A stretch of DNA of 64,000 nucleotides from Ruegeria atlantica (GCF_001458195.1 NZ_CYPU01000013.1:1-64000), one strand, 5' to 3'. Positions 53,736 to 62,173 are shown, numbered from the stretch's first letter. Numbers and translations: made by a program. Notes: generated by a model from the sequence alone, not told the origin.

Positions 53736-54982
53736 GCCCGAACACTGCCTTTAAGGACGATCGCAAGCTCACCTATCTAAACGCCGAGGGCGCAAGCAAA
53801 CCACTGAAAAGCCCGGTCAACGATGATGTATTTACCCGCGCGCGCGCCTATCGATTTGGCCGTTTACGCGCGGCACTGGACCGCTCGGACTGTGCGGCGC
53901 TTTTGCTCTATGACCCCTGCAACATCCGCTATGCATTTGACTGTTCGAACATGCAGGTCTGGACGCTGCATAACCCGATGCGCTACGCGCTTATCTTGGC
54001 AGATGGTCCGGCTATCATGTTCGAATTCAAGGGCTGTCTGCACCAATGCGAGGGCCTGCTTGGCATTGATGAAGTTCGGGTTGCCAGGACCTGGATGTTC
54101 ATGGCTTCGGGCGACAAAGTTGGTGCCGCTACAGACGCTTGGGCCGATGAGATTGCCGGTCTTGTCCGGGAATTTGGCAGCGGCAACACGCGTATTGCCT
54201 GTGACCGTCTGGATGGCAGCGGGGTCTACGCGCTTGAGGCACGCGGGCTGAGCTATGTCGAGGGCACGCAAATGACCGAAATTGCGCGGTCTATCAAATC
54301 TGCAGACGAGATTGAGCTGATGCGCTGGACCGTCCGCGTTTGCGAGGCCGGGATGGCCCGGATCTTCGACCATTCCCATCCCGGTGTTACCGAGCGCGAG
54401 CTGTGGGCGCATCTCCACTTTGAAAACGCCCGCTCCGGTGGTGACTGGTTGGAGACCAAGTTGCTGACATGCGGCCCACGGACCAACCCGTGGTATCAGG
54501 AATGTTCAGACCGAGTGTGCCAGGAAGGTGAGATGATCTCGTTCGATACCGACATGATCGGGCCCTATGGCTATTGTGCCGATCTGTCACGCTCCTGGAC
54601 CTGCGGGTACACCCAGATGAATGACAGGCAACGGCGGCTCTATGACACAGCGTTGGAGCAGATTCATCACAATCTGGACCTTGTGCGCCCAGGCGTGAGC
54701 TTTGATGAATTCAACGACAAAAGCTGGCGCATCCCGGAGGCCCATGTGCCGTACCGCTATTCACTGGCGATCCATGGCGTTGGCATGGCCGATGAATGGC
54801 CGGTGGTGCCGCTGCATGTGGACTGGGGCGCAGGTGCGATGTCAGGGCGTTTTGAGCCTGGTCAAGTTGTCTGCGTGGAGAGTCTGATTGCTGAGGAGGG
54901 CTCGGAAAGCATCAAATTGGAAACCCAGGTCCTCGTGACCGAAACAGGGGCTGAACGGCTGGACAGCTTCCCGTTTGAGTAG
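53732..54982 (+). CDS. DddP-like M24 family protein (possible DMSP lyase)
   Basis: 416 residues. Creatinase-like N-terminal domain, then the metal-binding M24 domain. The sequence follows DddP closely: LLYDPCNIRYAFDCSNMQVW, CGPRTNPWYQECSDRVCQEG and AIHGVGMADEWPVVP. The metal ligands Asp272, Asp274, Asp284, His348, Glu383 and Glu397 line up with those I recall for Ruegeria DddP with an almost constant 23-residue offset, and Asp354 in GMADEWP matches its proposed catalytic Asp377. DMSP cleavage to DMS and acrylate is the family activity; but DddP paralogues with other substrates exist, so the reaction is not certain. Coupled to a 2OG dioxygenase. Confidence 0.88.
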   Translation: MSPNTAFKDDRKLTYLNAEGASKPLKSPVNDDVFTRARAYRFGRLRAALDRSDCAALLLYDPCNIRYAFDCSNMQVWTLHNPMRYALILADGPAIMFEFKGCLHQCEGLLGIDEVRVARTWMFMASGDKVGAATDAWADEIAGLVREFGSGNTRIACDRLDGSGVYALEARGLSYVEGTQMTEIARSIKSADEIELMRWTVRVCEAGMARIFDHSHPGVTERELWAHLHFENARSGGDWLETKLLTCGPRTNPWYQECSDRVCQEGEMISFDTDMIGPYGYCADLSRSWTCGYTQMNDRQRRLYDTALEQIHHNLDLVRPGVSFDEFNDKSWRIPEAHVPYRYSLAIHGVGMADEWPVVPLHVDWGAGAMSGRFEPGQVVCVESLIAEEGSESIKLETQVLVTETGAERLDSFPFE

Positions 54983-54994
54983 CGCTGCTTCAAA

Positions 54995-55203
54995 GGGTGC
55001 TGTCAGACTAATTCGAACCAGTCTCAGTTTACCGCGGAAACCGCGAACCTATCCGGAACAGAGTTGACGCCACTCGCTAAGAGCGGCGGCGCGGGTCAGC
55101 TTGAAGGTGTCTCGACTGGCTAGCGATCTTTCCTGGTTGAAGTGGTTGTAGACAGAGGAATGGACGGAGGCGAATTTCTGCAAACTTCGCATGCGCCTGA
55201 AAC
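54995..55203 (-). mobile_element. IS6 left-end fragment, 209 bp, next to an intact copy
   Basis: Begins with GGGTGCTGTCAGACTAATTC and encodes the last 50 or so codons of a transposase (NHFNQERSLASRDTFKL, ending TRAAALSEWRQL) almost identical to the copy at 62680. It is cut exactly at the left end of the next IS6 copy at 55204, so one copy inserted in, or recombined with, another. Confidence 0.85.
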
Positions 55204-56022
55204 GGTGCTGTCAGACGAATTCGAACCAGTCTCAGCTAGGCCAGCATAGCTGCCCTTTATGCCGCACCAAGTTCGCGCCACTCGGCAAGAGCGGCGGTGC
55301 GCGTCAGCTTGAAGGTGTCTCGGCTGGCTAGCGATCTTTCCTGATTGAAGTGGTTGTAGACGGAAGAATGGACGGAGGCGAATTTCTGCAAACTTCGCAT
55401 ACGCCTGAAACGCTGCATTGCGCGTTCTCTTCGTCGGAACGGCAGGTGCGAATTCTCAATGCGGTTGTTGAGCCACCTGCCCGTCCTTTGTTTTTCGAGA
55501 GCACCCAATTCTCTTAGAGCAGCCTTGTAGGAAGCGAAGCGGTCGGTGACGATCTTTTCGGCATTGCCGTGCCGCCTCATCAATTTCCTGAGGAATTTCA
55601 GTACCGCAGCTTTGTTTCGGCGTTTGGTGACAACGGCCTCAAGGACTTCACCTTCGTGATCAACTGCACGCCAGAGATAGTGGCGTTTGCCATTCACCTT
55701 CACAAAGACTTCGTCCACGTGCCACTTCCATTTCGAGAACGCGCGCAGCTGCTGCACCCGCTTCCGCCTGATCTCAGCAGCAAACATCGGGCCGAACCTA
55801 TTCCACCAGTATCGGACAGTTTCGTGGCTCACGTCGATGCCTCGCTCGTGCAGTAAATCTTCGACATTCCGAAGCGAGAGTGGAAACCGAATATACAGCA
55901 TCACCGCAAGGCGGATAATCTCAGGGCTGGTTTTGGAGTATTTGAATGAGGCAGGTCTGGTCATGAACAAAAGCTACGCAACCGCCCTACCCCTCTCAAG
56001 CAAAGTTCTTCTGACAAGACCC
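55204..56022 (-). mobile_element. IS6-family element, type A, apparently intact
   Basis: 819 bp from GGTGCTGTCAGACGAATTCG to AAGTTCTTCTGACAAGACC. Both terminal repeats and the transposase frame are complete. No 8-bp duplication is seen. Confidence 0.92.
55257..55964 (-). CDS. IS6-family transposase, type A
   Basis: 235 residues from MTRPASFKYSK. HTH SLRNVEDLLHERGIDVSHET, then DDE residues: Asp in KWHVDEVFVKVNGK, Asp in IVTDRFASYKAA, Glu in NNRIENSHLPFRRRER. Type A segment RVQQLRAFSKWKW. One substitution in the N-terminal region (YSKTSPE where other copies have YFKTSPE). Appears functional and is a potential source of the dead copy at 23580. Confidence 0.95.
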   Translation of the reverse strand: MTRPASFKYSKTSPEIIRLAVMLYIRFPLSLRNVEDLLHERGIDVSHETVRYWWNRFGPMFAAEIRRKRVQQLRAFSKWKWHVDEVFVKVNGKRHYLWRAVDHEGEVLEAVVTKRRNKAAVLKFLRKLMRRHGNAEKIVTDRFASYKAALRELGALEKQRTGRWLNNRIENSHLPFRRRERAMQRFRRMRSLQKFASVHSSVYNHFNQERSLASRDTFKLTRTAALAEWRELGAA

Positions 56023-56493
56023 TCGTTGAACGCCTGCTGAGCGGACGGAGCAGCCATTCGCAATTTTACAACGAAAGACCGGTTTGCGCGCATCGCTTCC
56101 GAGACAAAAAGCGGAAGGGCGAAAAGTGTGAATTCGCTGCTTTGCGGCAAAAAACTCGGGCATTCCTCAAAGCGTACATTGGAAAATTTGAACAAGGAAC
56201 GTGCTTGTTGAAGAAGAACAGAATTGGCGGGAAGTGCGCGTCGCCGTGAAAGGGACGAACGACATGAATCGTGATTGACAGTCGTCTGGCTTGCTGATTG
56301 CAATATTACTGCACGGCCCCCTGAAATAGGTTCAGAGGCCGAAACAACTGGTGCCGCACGACAATGAACAGGCCCAAAGCGCGCATTGGTTGCGCGGGCT
56401 ACGAAAGTGTCACCCGTGGTCGGGTTTACCTAAGCGACGACGCGCCCCACCGACAAGCCTGTCGAAGGTCTGGCCGCATCAGGGGATAAGCGA
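56023..56493. other. Intergenic region with degenerate dispersed repeat
   Basis: No gene supported. Around 56050-56130 weak traces of the dispersed repeat (CGGAGCAGCCATTCGC, AACGAAAGACCGG). Nothing else recognised. Confidence 0.4.
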
Positions 56494-56868
56494 TCAACTT
56501 GTCCGTTGCTTGTAATAGGTGTCCTTGTGGACTATCAGCCCATCACGGTAGGTCAGGATGTCGACGCTCAGAAACTCTTCTTTAGAACCATCCTTATGCG
56601 TCGCGGTGCGGCGGTATTCGCAGTAGGCTTTGTTGCCCGAGATCGCGCAGTCCATGGTTTCCCAATGCACGTTTTCGACTTTTTCGAACAGCGCAGAAAA
56701 TGCACCGCGGATCTTTTCGGCGCCTTCCAGCCGCATGCCATGTTCGTCCGGGCCGACGGCGTGGTCAAATGTGGCGTCGTCTGCGAAATGCTTCATCACT
56801 GCATCGATGTCGTTAGCGTTAAACGCGTCGCCGACAGCGTCGACGAGGGCTCGGGTCAAAGCGGTCAT
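56494..56868 (-). CDS. NTF2-like (SnoaL/nuclear transport factor 2 superfamily) protein
   Basis: 124 residues from MTALTRAL, with AAGGA 9 bases ahead. A small cone-shaped alpha+beta fold: VDAVGDAFNANDIDAVMKHF, DDATFDHAVGPDE, RGAFSALFEKVENVHWETM and EFLSVDILTYRDGLIVHKDT. NTF2-like proteins are ligand-binding or enzymes of many kinds (isomerases, dehydratases, hydrolases). Last gene of the monooxygenase operon; its start overlaps the hydrolase stop by 4 bp, so it is translated together with it. The substrate is unknown. Confidence 0.9.
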   Translation of the reverse strand: MTALTRALVDAVGDAFNANDIDAVMKHFADDATFDHAVGPDEHGMRLEGAEKIRGAFSALFEKVENVHWETMDCAISGNKAYCEYRRTATHKDGSKEEFLSVDILTYRDGLIVHKDTYYKQRTS

Positions 56869-57761
56869 GATTGCGGTCCTTTTCCATGAAGCATATCGCA
56901 AGTGTGTTTGAAGAACGGGCTTGCCTGGTCGACAAGCACATTCAATTCGTCAAAGTGATCGGCGTCCGGGACGATGTACAGGCCGACCTCGCGGTCTGCC
57001 GTCCCAAATTTTTCGACATACATCCGTGCCTGCCGGTGGAATTCATCCGTTTCCGCGCCACCAACAACGACCAGCTGCGGTGCATTTGTAACCGGAGGAT
57101 GGTTGGTCATCGGGCTTTCGGCCTCGGCCTCTTCCGGAGTCAAGCGGATGCCGGAATTGAGCGCCTCAGTCAGACGCACCGGTTCGAGGTAGCTGAGCGG
57201 TGAAACCGGGATGCCGGATTTGATCAGGTCTGTTGGAAGATCCGCTCTGAAAGCAGGCCAATTGGTCGCCATCATCATCTGGGTGATATGGCCGCCAGCC
57301 GAGTGGCCCATCACGGTGATACGGTCTGGATTGATGCCAAAATCGCGCGCGTTGCGCCAGATAAAGGCAATCGCTTCGCGGATTTCTTCGGAAATTCGCG
57401 TGATGGTTACCGATGGGCACAGGTCATAGCCAATGACAACAGTATTGATACCCGACGCGACAAAGGGCGGTGCAATGAAGCTGTAAACCGATTTGTCGCC
57501 GCGCTGCCAGTAGCCGCCATGCACATAAACCAGCGTCGGCGCATCCGCATCCTGACAACGGAAGACATCCAGCTTTTGTTTTTCGCCTTCTCCATAACGG
57601 ATATCGAGACTGCAATCGGTAGAGGCGCGCGCCGACTCGCTGTTGCTGCTCCAACTCGGAATGACAGTGACTTCATAGTCCGGTCGTCCGGCCCGCAGGT
57701 TGTATTGTGCGTCGAATTCATCAGCGCTGAAGCGGGTGTGATAGGTCAGGTGATCGCTCAT
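56865..57761 (-). CDS. Alpha/beta hydrolase (kynurenine-formamidase-like)
   Basis: 298 residues from MSDHLTYHTR. The oxyanion motif HGGYW is at 81-85 and the nucleophile Ser154 in MGHSAGGHITQMM; the C-terminal His lies in PDADHFDEL. This layout (HGGYW, GHSAGG, no lid insertion) is that of arylformamidase/carboxylesterase-like alpha/beta hydrolases. It is coupled to the NTF2-like gene (4-bp overlap) and to the flavin reductase gene (4-bp overlap). Likely hydrolyses an ester, amide or lactone produced by the operon's monooxygenase. Confidence 0.92.
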   Translation of the reverse strand: MSDHLTYHTRFSADEFDAQYNLRAGRPDYEVTVIPSWSSNSESARASTDCSLDIRYGEGEKQKLDVFRCQDADAPTLVYVHGGYWQRGDKSVYSFIAPPFVASGINTVVIGYDLCPSVTITRISEEIREAIAFIWRNARDFGINPDRITVMGHSAGGHITQMMMATNWPAFRADLPTDLIKSGIPVSPLSYLEPVRLTEALNSGIRLTPEEAEAESPMTNHPPVTNAPQLVVVGGAETDEFHRQARMYVEKFGTADREVGLYIVPDADHFDELNVLVDQASPFFKHTCDMLHGKGPQS

Positions 57762-58243
57762 GACGAAGCCTCGGGTTGGGGCGCGGAGAAGAACGTGCCG
57801 CGGCAAAAGACAAGTGGCGGAACGGGCACGTGGGCGTAGTTGATGACGCGGCCCAAGAGAATCTCATGATCGTCTGCGTCGACCTTGCTATGAACCGTGC
57901 ACTCTAATTGCGCTGTGGCGCCGGGGATCAAGGGGGTCGCGGTTCCCGGGGTCCATTCAGTATCGGTAAAGCGGTTTTCGACGTCGCTGGCGAAATGCAT
58001 CGCAAGGTCCTTCTGTTCGGCCGATAGGATATTGACCGCGAAGTGATCCGATTGCGACAGCGTTGGGAAGACCCGGCCTGACTTTGCAACACAAACCGAA
58101 ATCACAGGCGGCTCTAACGAGACCGAGGTGAACGAATTGGCGGTCAGGCCCCACGGTTCACCGTCCGCGTCATAGGTGGCTACGATGGTAACACCCGTCG
58201 GAAAGGCGCCAAGGGCACGGCGATAGTCCCGGACGTCCATCAT
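57758..58243 (-). CDS. Flavin reductase domain protein
   Basis: 161 residues. Start MMDVRDYR is right at the GST stop (TATGATG, overlapping). Flavin reductase fold: ALGAFPTGVTIVATYDADGE, PWGLTANSFTSVSLEPPVIS, VNILSAEQKDLAMHFA, LECTVHSKVDADDHEILLGR. In two-component monooxygenases the reductase supplies reduced FMN or FAD to the oxygenase; here the neighbouring LLM-family gene is the evident partner. No other flavin-reductase gene is in the window. Confidence 0.93.
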   Translation of the reverse strand: MMDVRDYRRALGAFPTGVTIVATYDADGEPWGLTANSFTSVSLEPPVISVCVAKSGRVFPTLSQSDHFAVNILSAEQKDLAMHFASDVENRFTDTEWTPGTATPLIPGATAQLECTVHSKVDADDHEILLGRVINYAHVPVPPLVFCRGTFFSAPQPEASS

Positions 58244-58917
58244 AGAGCCCCTTCGCTGGAGCAGGCTTTTTCCAGCGCAGCCCATTCATCGGGGTTGGTC
58301 CCGAAATGACGCATGACGTGATCTTGATAGGCGGGACGTTCCGCCAGCCGCTGATACCAGGCCTCGACGTTCGGCAAGGGCGGGCGGGCGACCTCGACGT
58401 TGAAATAACGATAGGCCACGCACCCCAGGGGAATATCCGCCATGGTAAAGCTGTCGCCGCAGACATAGGCCTTATCCGCGAGGTGCTGATTCAGAATGGT
58501 CAGGGCTTCATGCGCTTCATCGCGCAGCTTGGCGATCTTTTCCGGGTCACGCTGATCAGGTTGAGTGCGCACGGTTGCAAAGAACAGGTAGATGACAGGC
58601 CCAAAGGCGTGGCTGGCCGACCACTCCATCCATTGATCCGCTATCGCTCGGGTCTGAATGTCGGACGGGCTGAGCGTTCCTGCGCCGTACCGGTCACAGA
58701 GATAGCGAACGATGGCAAGGCTTTCCCACAACGCAAAATCCCCGTCGCGGATCGCTGGGATCATTCTGTTGGGATTGATCTGCGAATACATCTCGGTGTC
58801 GAGCTTGCCAAAGCTGCCCCCGGCCAGTTGCAGCGTGTAGTCCAGCCCCAGCTCATTCGCCGTCCAAATCACGGGAATGACGTTCGATGAATAGGGGCGC
58901 CCCCAAATCTCAAGCAT
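58240..58917 (-). CDS. Glutathione S-transferase family protein
   Basis: 225 residues from MLEIWGRPYSS. Thioredoxin-like N-terminal domain with Ser at the usual catalytic position (GRPYSSNVIP), the glutathione-binding cis-Pro region NPNRMIPAI and the ESLAIVRYLCDRYG motif; helical C-terminal domain with FTMADIPLGCVAYR. Starts inside the last codons of the LLM gene and ends on the flavin reductase start. In a catabolic operon it may open a ring epoxide, remove a halogen or isomerise a maleyl-type intermediate. The reaction cannot be read from sequence. Confidence 0.93.
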   Translation of the reverse strand: MLEIWGRPYSSNVIPVIWTANELGLDYTLQLAGGSFGKLDTEMYSQINPNRMIPAIRDGDFALWESLAIVRYLCDRYGAGTLSPSDIQTRAIADQWMEWSASHAFGPVIYLFFATVRTQPDQRDPEKIAKLRDEAHEALTILNQHLADKAYVCGDSFTMADIPLGCVAYRYFNVEVARPPLPNVEAWYQRLAERPAYQDHVMRHFGTNPDEWAALEKACSSEGAL

Positions 58918-60100
58918 GCTCCAGCATCCTTTTCTGGGCGATGGACTGCGTGCCGAACCGGGGCACAACATGCTCGAACAGACGATGCCAACTGGCCAGG
59001 ATTTTCTCATAGGGTACGCCGGTATATTGCTGCATCAGCATAAGGTGATCTAGGCCGATGGTTTCCTGCCGCTCTGCAAACCGATCCGCGACATATTCGG
59101 CGTCGCCCACCACGATGATCCCGCGTTTGTTGAGGAAATCGAACCAATCCATGTCCTCATCTTCGGAAGACATTTCTTCGCCGACATCCAGATAGCCGTG
59201 CTTGGTCCATTCCCCCTTGGGACGCGACCCGCCGAGGAATTCGTAATAGGCATTGATCGGGCCACGGATCGTGTTCACCGCTTCTTCCATGCTTTCACCA
59301 ACATAAAAAGCCGTGCAGACACCAACACCTTCGCCAAGCTTCACCTCACGCCCTTCGCGTTGCGACAGGGCTTGGCGATAGGGTTCCCAACAGGCCAGCG
59401 TCGCCTTGGGGCCAGCTGCCATCGAGATCACACCCCAACCGCGCTCCCCCGCCAATTTGAACGTGGGCGGTGCGTTCGACATCAGCCAGACCGGCGGATG
59501 AGGATTGGAATAGGGGCGCGGATGCACATACATCGCTTTGTATTCGCCATCTTCATCGTGATAACGCGGGTCCAGAGGGTCAAAGAACCGGTTGGTCTCT
59601 TTCCAGCCGGGCACAGGGAACTGATAGAATTCGCCGTGATGGGTGAAGGCCTCATTGGTCCAGGCTTTCAGGATGATCTCAAGACTCTCCTGATACAGCC
59701 GCATCACCTTGGCATTGTCGCGCCGATCCGCATCTGCGTTGAACTGGATGGTTGAGCGTTCATTGATGCCCTTGGCCACGCCGAAATCAAACCGGCCTTG
59801 GGTCATGTTATCAAGCATCGCGGCATCTTCAGCCACGCGCAGGGGGTGCCAATCGGACAGGATGATGGGGGCTGTTCCGACCCGGAGTTTTTTGCAATGC
59901 GCAGCTATGTGAGTCCCCATCTGGATCGGGTTGGGCGGCGCATTCATGTAACCGTTATGGGCAAAATGATGCTCGGTGAACCAAGCAGTTGTGAAACCTG
60001 CCTGCTCGGTCAGCGAACACTGTTCGAGGATCATTTCCAGCGTGCGCGCCCAGGGAATCGTCTCACCAGGGCTAAAATTGGCAATCAAATCAAAGCGCAT
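58910..60100 (-). CDS. LLM class flavin-dependent oxygenase (luciferase-like monooxygenase)
   Basis: 396 residues. Family blocks: MRFDLIANFSPGE, FTTAWFTEHHFAHNGYMNAP, LRVGTAPIILSDWHPLRVAE, GRFDFGVAKGINERSTIQF, PPVWLMSNAPPTFKLAGERG, GVGVCTAFYVGESMEEAVNT, IGLDHLMLMQQYTGVPYEKI. A TIM-barrel FMN-dependent monooxygenase, the oxygenase component of a two-component system with the flavin reductase encoded two genes downstream. First gene of the operon, divergent from the XRE-cupin regulator with AGTTGA repeats between. The substrate is unassigned. Confidence 0.93.
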   Translation of the reverse strand: MRFDLIANFSPGETIPWARTLEMILEQCSLTEQAGFTTAWFTEHHFAHNGYMNAPPNPIQMGTHIAAHCKKLRVGTAPIILSDWHPLRVAEDAAMLDNMTQGRFDFGVAKGINERSTIQFNADADRRDNAKVMRLYQESLEIILKAWTNEAFTHHGEFYQFPVPGWKETNRFFDPLDPRYHDEDGEYKAMYVHPRPYSNPHPPVWLMSNAPPTFKLAGERGWGVISMAAGPKATLACWEPYRQALSQREGREVKLGEGVGVCTAFYVGESMEEAVNTIRGPINAYYEFLGGSRPKGEWTKHGYLDVGEEMSSEDEDMDWFDFLNKRGIIVVGDAEYVADRFAERQETIGLDHLMLMQQYTGVPYEKILASWHRLFEHVVPRFGTQSIAQKRMLEHA

Positions 60101-60125
60101 AACGTTCTCCCGGCCGGTAGAAGAA

Positions 60126-60185
60126 TAGTTGATTTTTCATCTCATTTTCAACTAAGTTGATTTGCGCTCGAAAAGTCAACTGAAA
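60126..60185. promoter_or_regulatory. Operator region with AGTTGA/TCAACT repeats
   Basis: TCAACTAAGTTGA (60147-60159) is a perfect dyad with one central base. A further AGTTGATTT lies at 60126-60134 and AGTCAACTGAAAT at about 60174-60186. All sit in the 102-bp gap shared by the LLM operon and the XRE-cupin gene, so the regulator probably binds here and controls both directions. Confidence 0.7.
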
Positions 60186-60202
60186 TCATTTATTCTGAAG
60201 TC

Positions 60203-60820
60203 ATGAAAAATGACGTGTCTCAGACCGACGCCCAAAGGCTCGGAAGTGAAATTCGCGAAGTGCGCAAAGCACGTGGGCTGACCCTACAGCACTTGTCCGA
60301 AGTGGTGTTGTGTTCCAAAGCCTATCTCAGCCGGATTGAGCTTGGGACAGCTAAGGTGTCGGACGACCTACTTGGCGAAATCAGCGATGCGCTTGCGGTT
60401 GACCCGGGCTGGTTCTTTCCCAAACAGGAGGGCGACGGACCGCTGGAGCGAAAGCACGTCGTGCGCCGCGAGAACCGTAGGGCGCTGTCCGCGATGTATA
60501 CGCGCTCAACTGATGAATTAGGCTTTGAGGACGAATTGCTTTCAAGCTCCTTGTCCGGCCATTGTTACTTGATCCTATCACGGTTCCGCCCCGGCGCAGG
60601 AGAACCGCCCGAGCCACTGGAAGGGTATTCATTTGAAGGTGAACAACACGCCATCGTCCTTAGCGGCGAAGTTGAGCTACGTCTCGGGAGCGAAGTCATT
60701 TCATTGCGTGAAGGAGACAGCTTTTCCTATCCATCCATGATCGCCCACCGCTTTCGCAACAAGACTGAGAAAGAAGCCACAATGGTCTGGGCGATGTCGC
60801 CGATCCGTATCACGTGGTGA
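60203..60820 (+). CDS. XRE-cupin transcriptional regulator
   Basis: 205 residues. HTH_3 domain (about 12-68): LGSEIREVRKARGLTLQHLS, KAYLSRIELGTAKVSDDLL. C-terminal cupin_2 (about 130-195): FEGEQHAIVLSGEVELRLG and GDSFSYPSMIAHRFRNKTEK. Regulators of this build commonly respond to small organic metabolites. It is divergent from the LLM operon and the shared gap has a clear palindrome, so it is the operon's regulator by context. No ribosome site is obvious, the gene may be weakly translated. Confidence 0.93.
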   Translation: MKNDVSQTDAQRLGSEIREVRKARGLTLQHLSEVVLCSKAYLSRIELGTAKVSDDLLGEISDALAVDPGWFFPKQEGDGPLERKHVVRRENRRALSAMYTRSTDELGFEDELLSSSLSGHCYLILSRFRPGAGEPPEPLEGYSFEGEQHAIVLSGEVELRLGSEVISLREGDSFSYPSMIAHRFRNKTEKEATMVWAMSPIRITW

Positions 60821-61639
60821 CTGTTGGTCTGCTACTGCAAATGCATGAAGTGCTTTTGTGTGTGGCAGATTGAAAACGACCCCGTTATTTCCTTTTCCGT
60901 TTTGACAGTGTTGCTTGTAATACAATGCTACAAATAACTGCGGCACTGTCTAACATCCTAATCTGGCAGGACAGATTCACGACGAGACAGTTGTTTGGTT
61001 GGTAGAAAAGGATAACCCATTTTTTGCACAACCTCTGCCTCTCTAAAAAACTCGGACTACGCGCGCGCAACGAAAGTCTGGTTTGGCGGGCCGCAATACA
61101 GCGTTCGAGTGTCCCAATGAACGGTAGGAGCGGGCCAGAATTGACATTTTGGCAGACTTTTCAAAGTCCTCTTCCTGCGAGGAGCTGACCTTAAGGACAC
61201 ATGCAGCATTGGTAAGTTTGGGCTCGAAGCAGACATTCGCTGCAATTAAGTCGAACGACTGCTATGCGAAGATACTGTTGAAAAACTCCGAATTTGCGCA
61301 AATCAGACTCAAAAACTGTTCGTGCAGACCTGGTAGGAATTCTCGGGTGAGGGGTCGGCCAAAATCCGACGCTGGCTGCCAGAGCGCGCCTCAACGACTG
61401 TCATCAATGCCGGAGTTGGACTTTTAGATTGATCGCCCGTTCGCGGAAAATCCGAGCTTCTCAGATTTCCGAGTTTTTCAACAGAATCCGAACCAAGCAG
61501 CCGTTCAAAAAGGAAACCAGCGGACTTCGACGTGGCGGTAAGTTGCTTGCATAAAGACTTCGGTGGGAATTGGCTTTACTGGATTTCGATAGCGTTCAGA
61601 ATAACTCTCACTGTTCAATCTATTTTGTAGGAGTTACAA
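60821..61639. other. Intergenic region with dispersed repeat and small inverted-repeat element
   Basis: 819 bp without a supported gene. Holds a good dispersed-repeat copy (about 61205-61265, GTTTGGGCTCGAAGCAGACA) and an inverted-repeat element (61275-61484). A ribosome site AGGAG precedes the exported-protein gene at 61640. Confidence 0.5.
61275..61484. mobile_element. MITE-like element with CTGTTGAAAAACTC inverted ends
   Basis: Left end CTGTTGAAAAACTCCGAATT and right end, read backwards, CTGTTGAAAAACTCGGAAAT: 17 of 20 positions match, 210 bp apart. The interior has no gene. Ends of this type occur on several IS families, so this looks like a small non-autonomous derivative. A target duplication is not evident. 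Confidence 0.6.
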
Positions 61640-62173
61640 ATGAAATTAGTCAAATTCACAGCCGTTTCATGTATGGCAGCGGCTGCCTTCGCAGTACCGG
61701 CTTTTGCGGAAGACCCCATTCCTGGTGCTGAGGACGGCTTTGCACCGTACGGTGATCCAGTCGAAGGTTGGAATGTCTTCATCGATGCTGAGCGTCAGGC
61801 TTGTTTGATAGAGCGAACAGATGACTTTGGGCACGCGGTCCAGATCGGTCTTACCAATAACAAAAAGCATGCGTACATTGGAGTATTCACTTTGGCGGAT
61901 GTGGACATCAAAAACAAACAGAAGGTCGAAATTGACATCAACGGTTTCGTATTCGACGGCAAAGCCCGTGGGATGAAAAGCAAAGACCTGCGCGGTGAAT
62001 ACAAGGGCGCCTATTTCGTTATCAAAGACGACAACATGGTGAATGCCATAATGCAGGAAGGGACACTGACAGCCTTCCCAAAGAAAACCAAGCAACCGAT
62101 CAAAGTAAACCTGACTGGCGTCAGCGCGGCAGTCGAAGCAGCGCGCACGTGTACTGACGGTATTTCCGGTTAA
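61640..62173 (+). CDS. Exported protein of unknown function
   Basis: 177 residues, AGGAG 6 bases ahead of the ATG. Signal peptide SCMAAAAFAVPAFA-EDPI. The mature protein is beta-rich (NVFIDAERQACLIERTDD, HAYIGVFTLADVDIKNKQKV, GFVFDGKARGMKSKDLR) and has two cysteines (RQACLIE and ARTCTDG) that could pair. It resembles small exported proteins of rhodobacters without an assigned role. Monocistronic: repeats on the left and a hairpin right after the stop. Confidence 0.85.
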   Translation: MKLVKFTAVSCMAAAAFAVPAFAEDPIPGAEDGFAPYGDPVEGWNVFIDAERQACLIERTDDFGHAVQIGLTNNKKHAYIGVFTLADVDIKNKQKVEIDINGFVFDGKARGMKSKDLRGEYKGAYFVIKDDNMVNAIMQEGTLTAFPKKTKQPIKVNLTGVSAAVEAARTCTDGISG

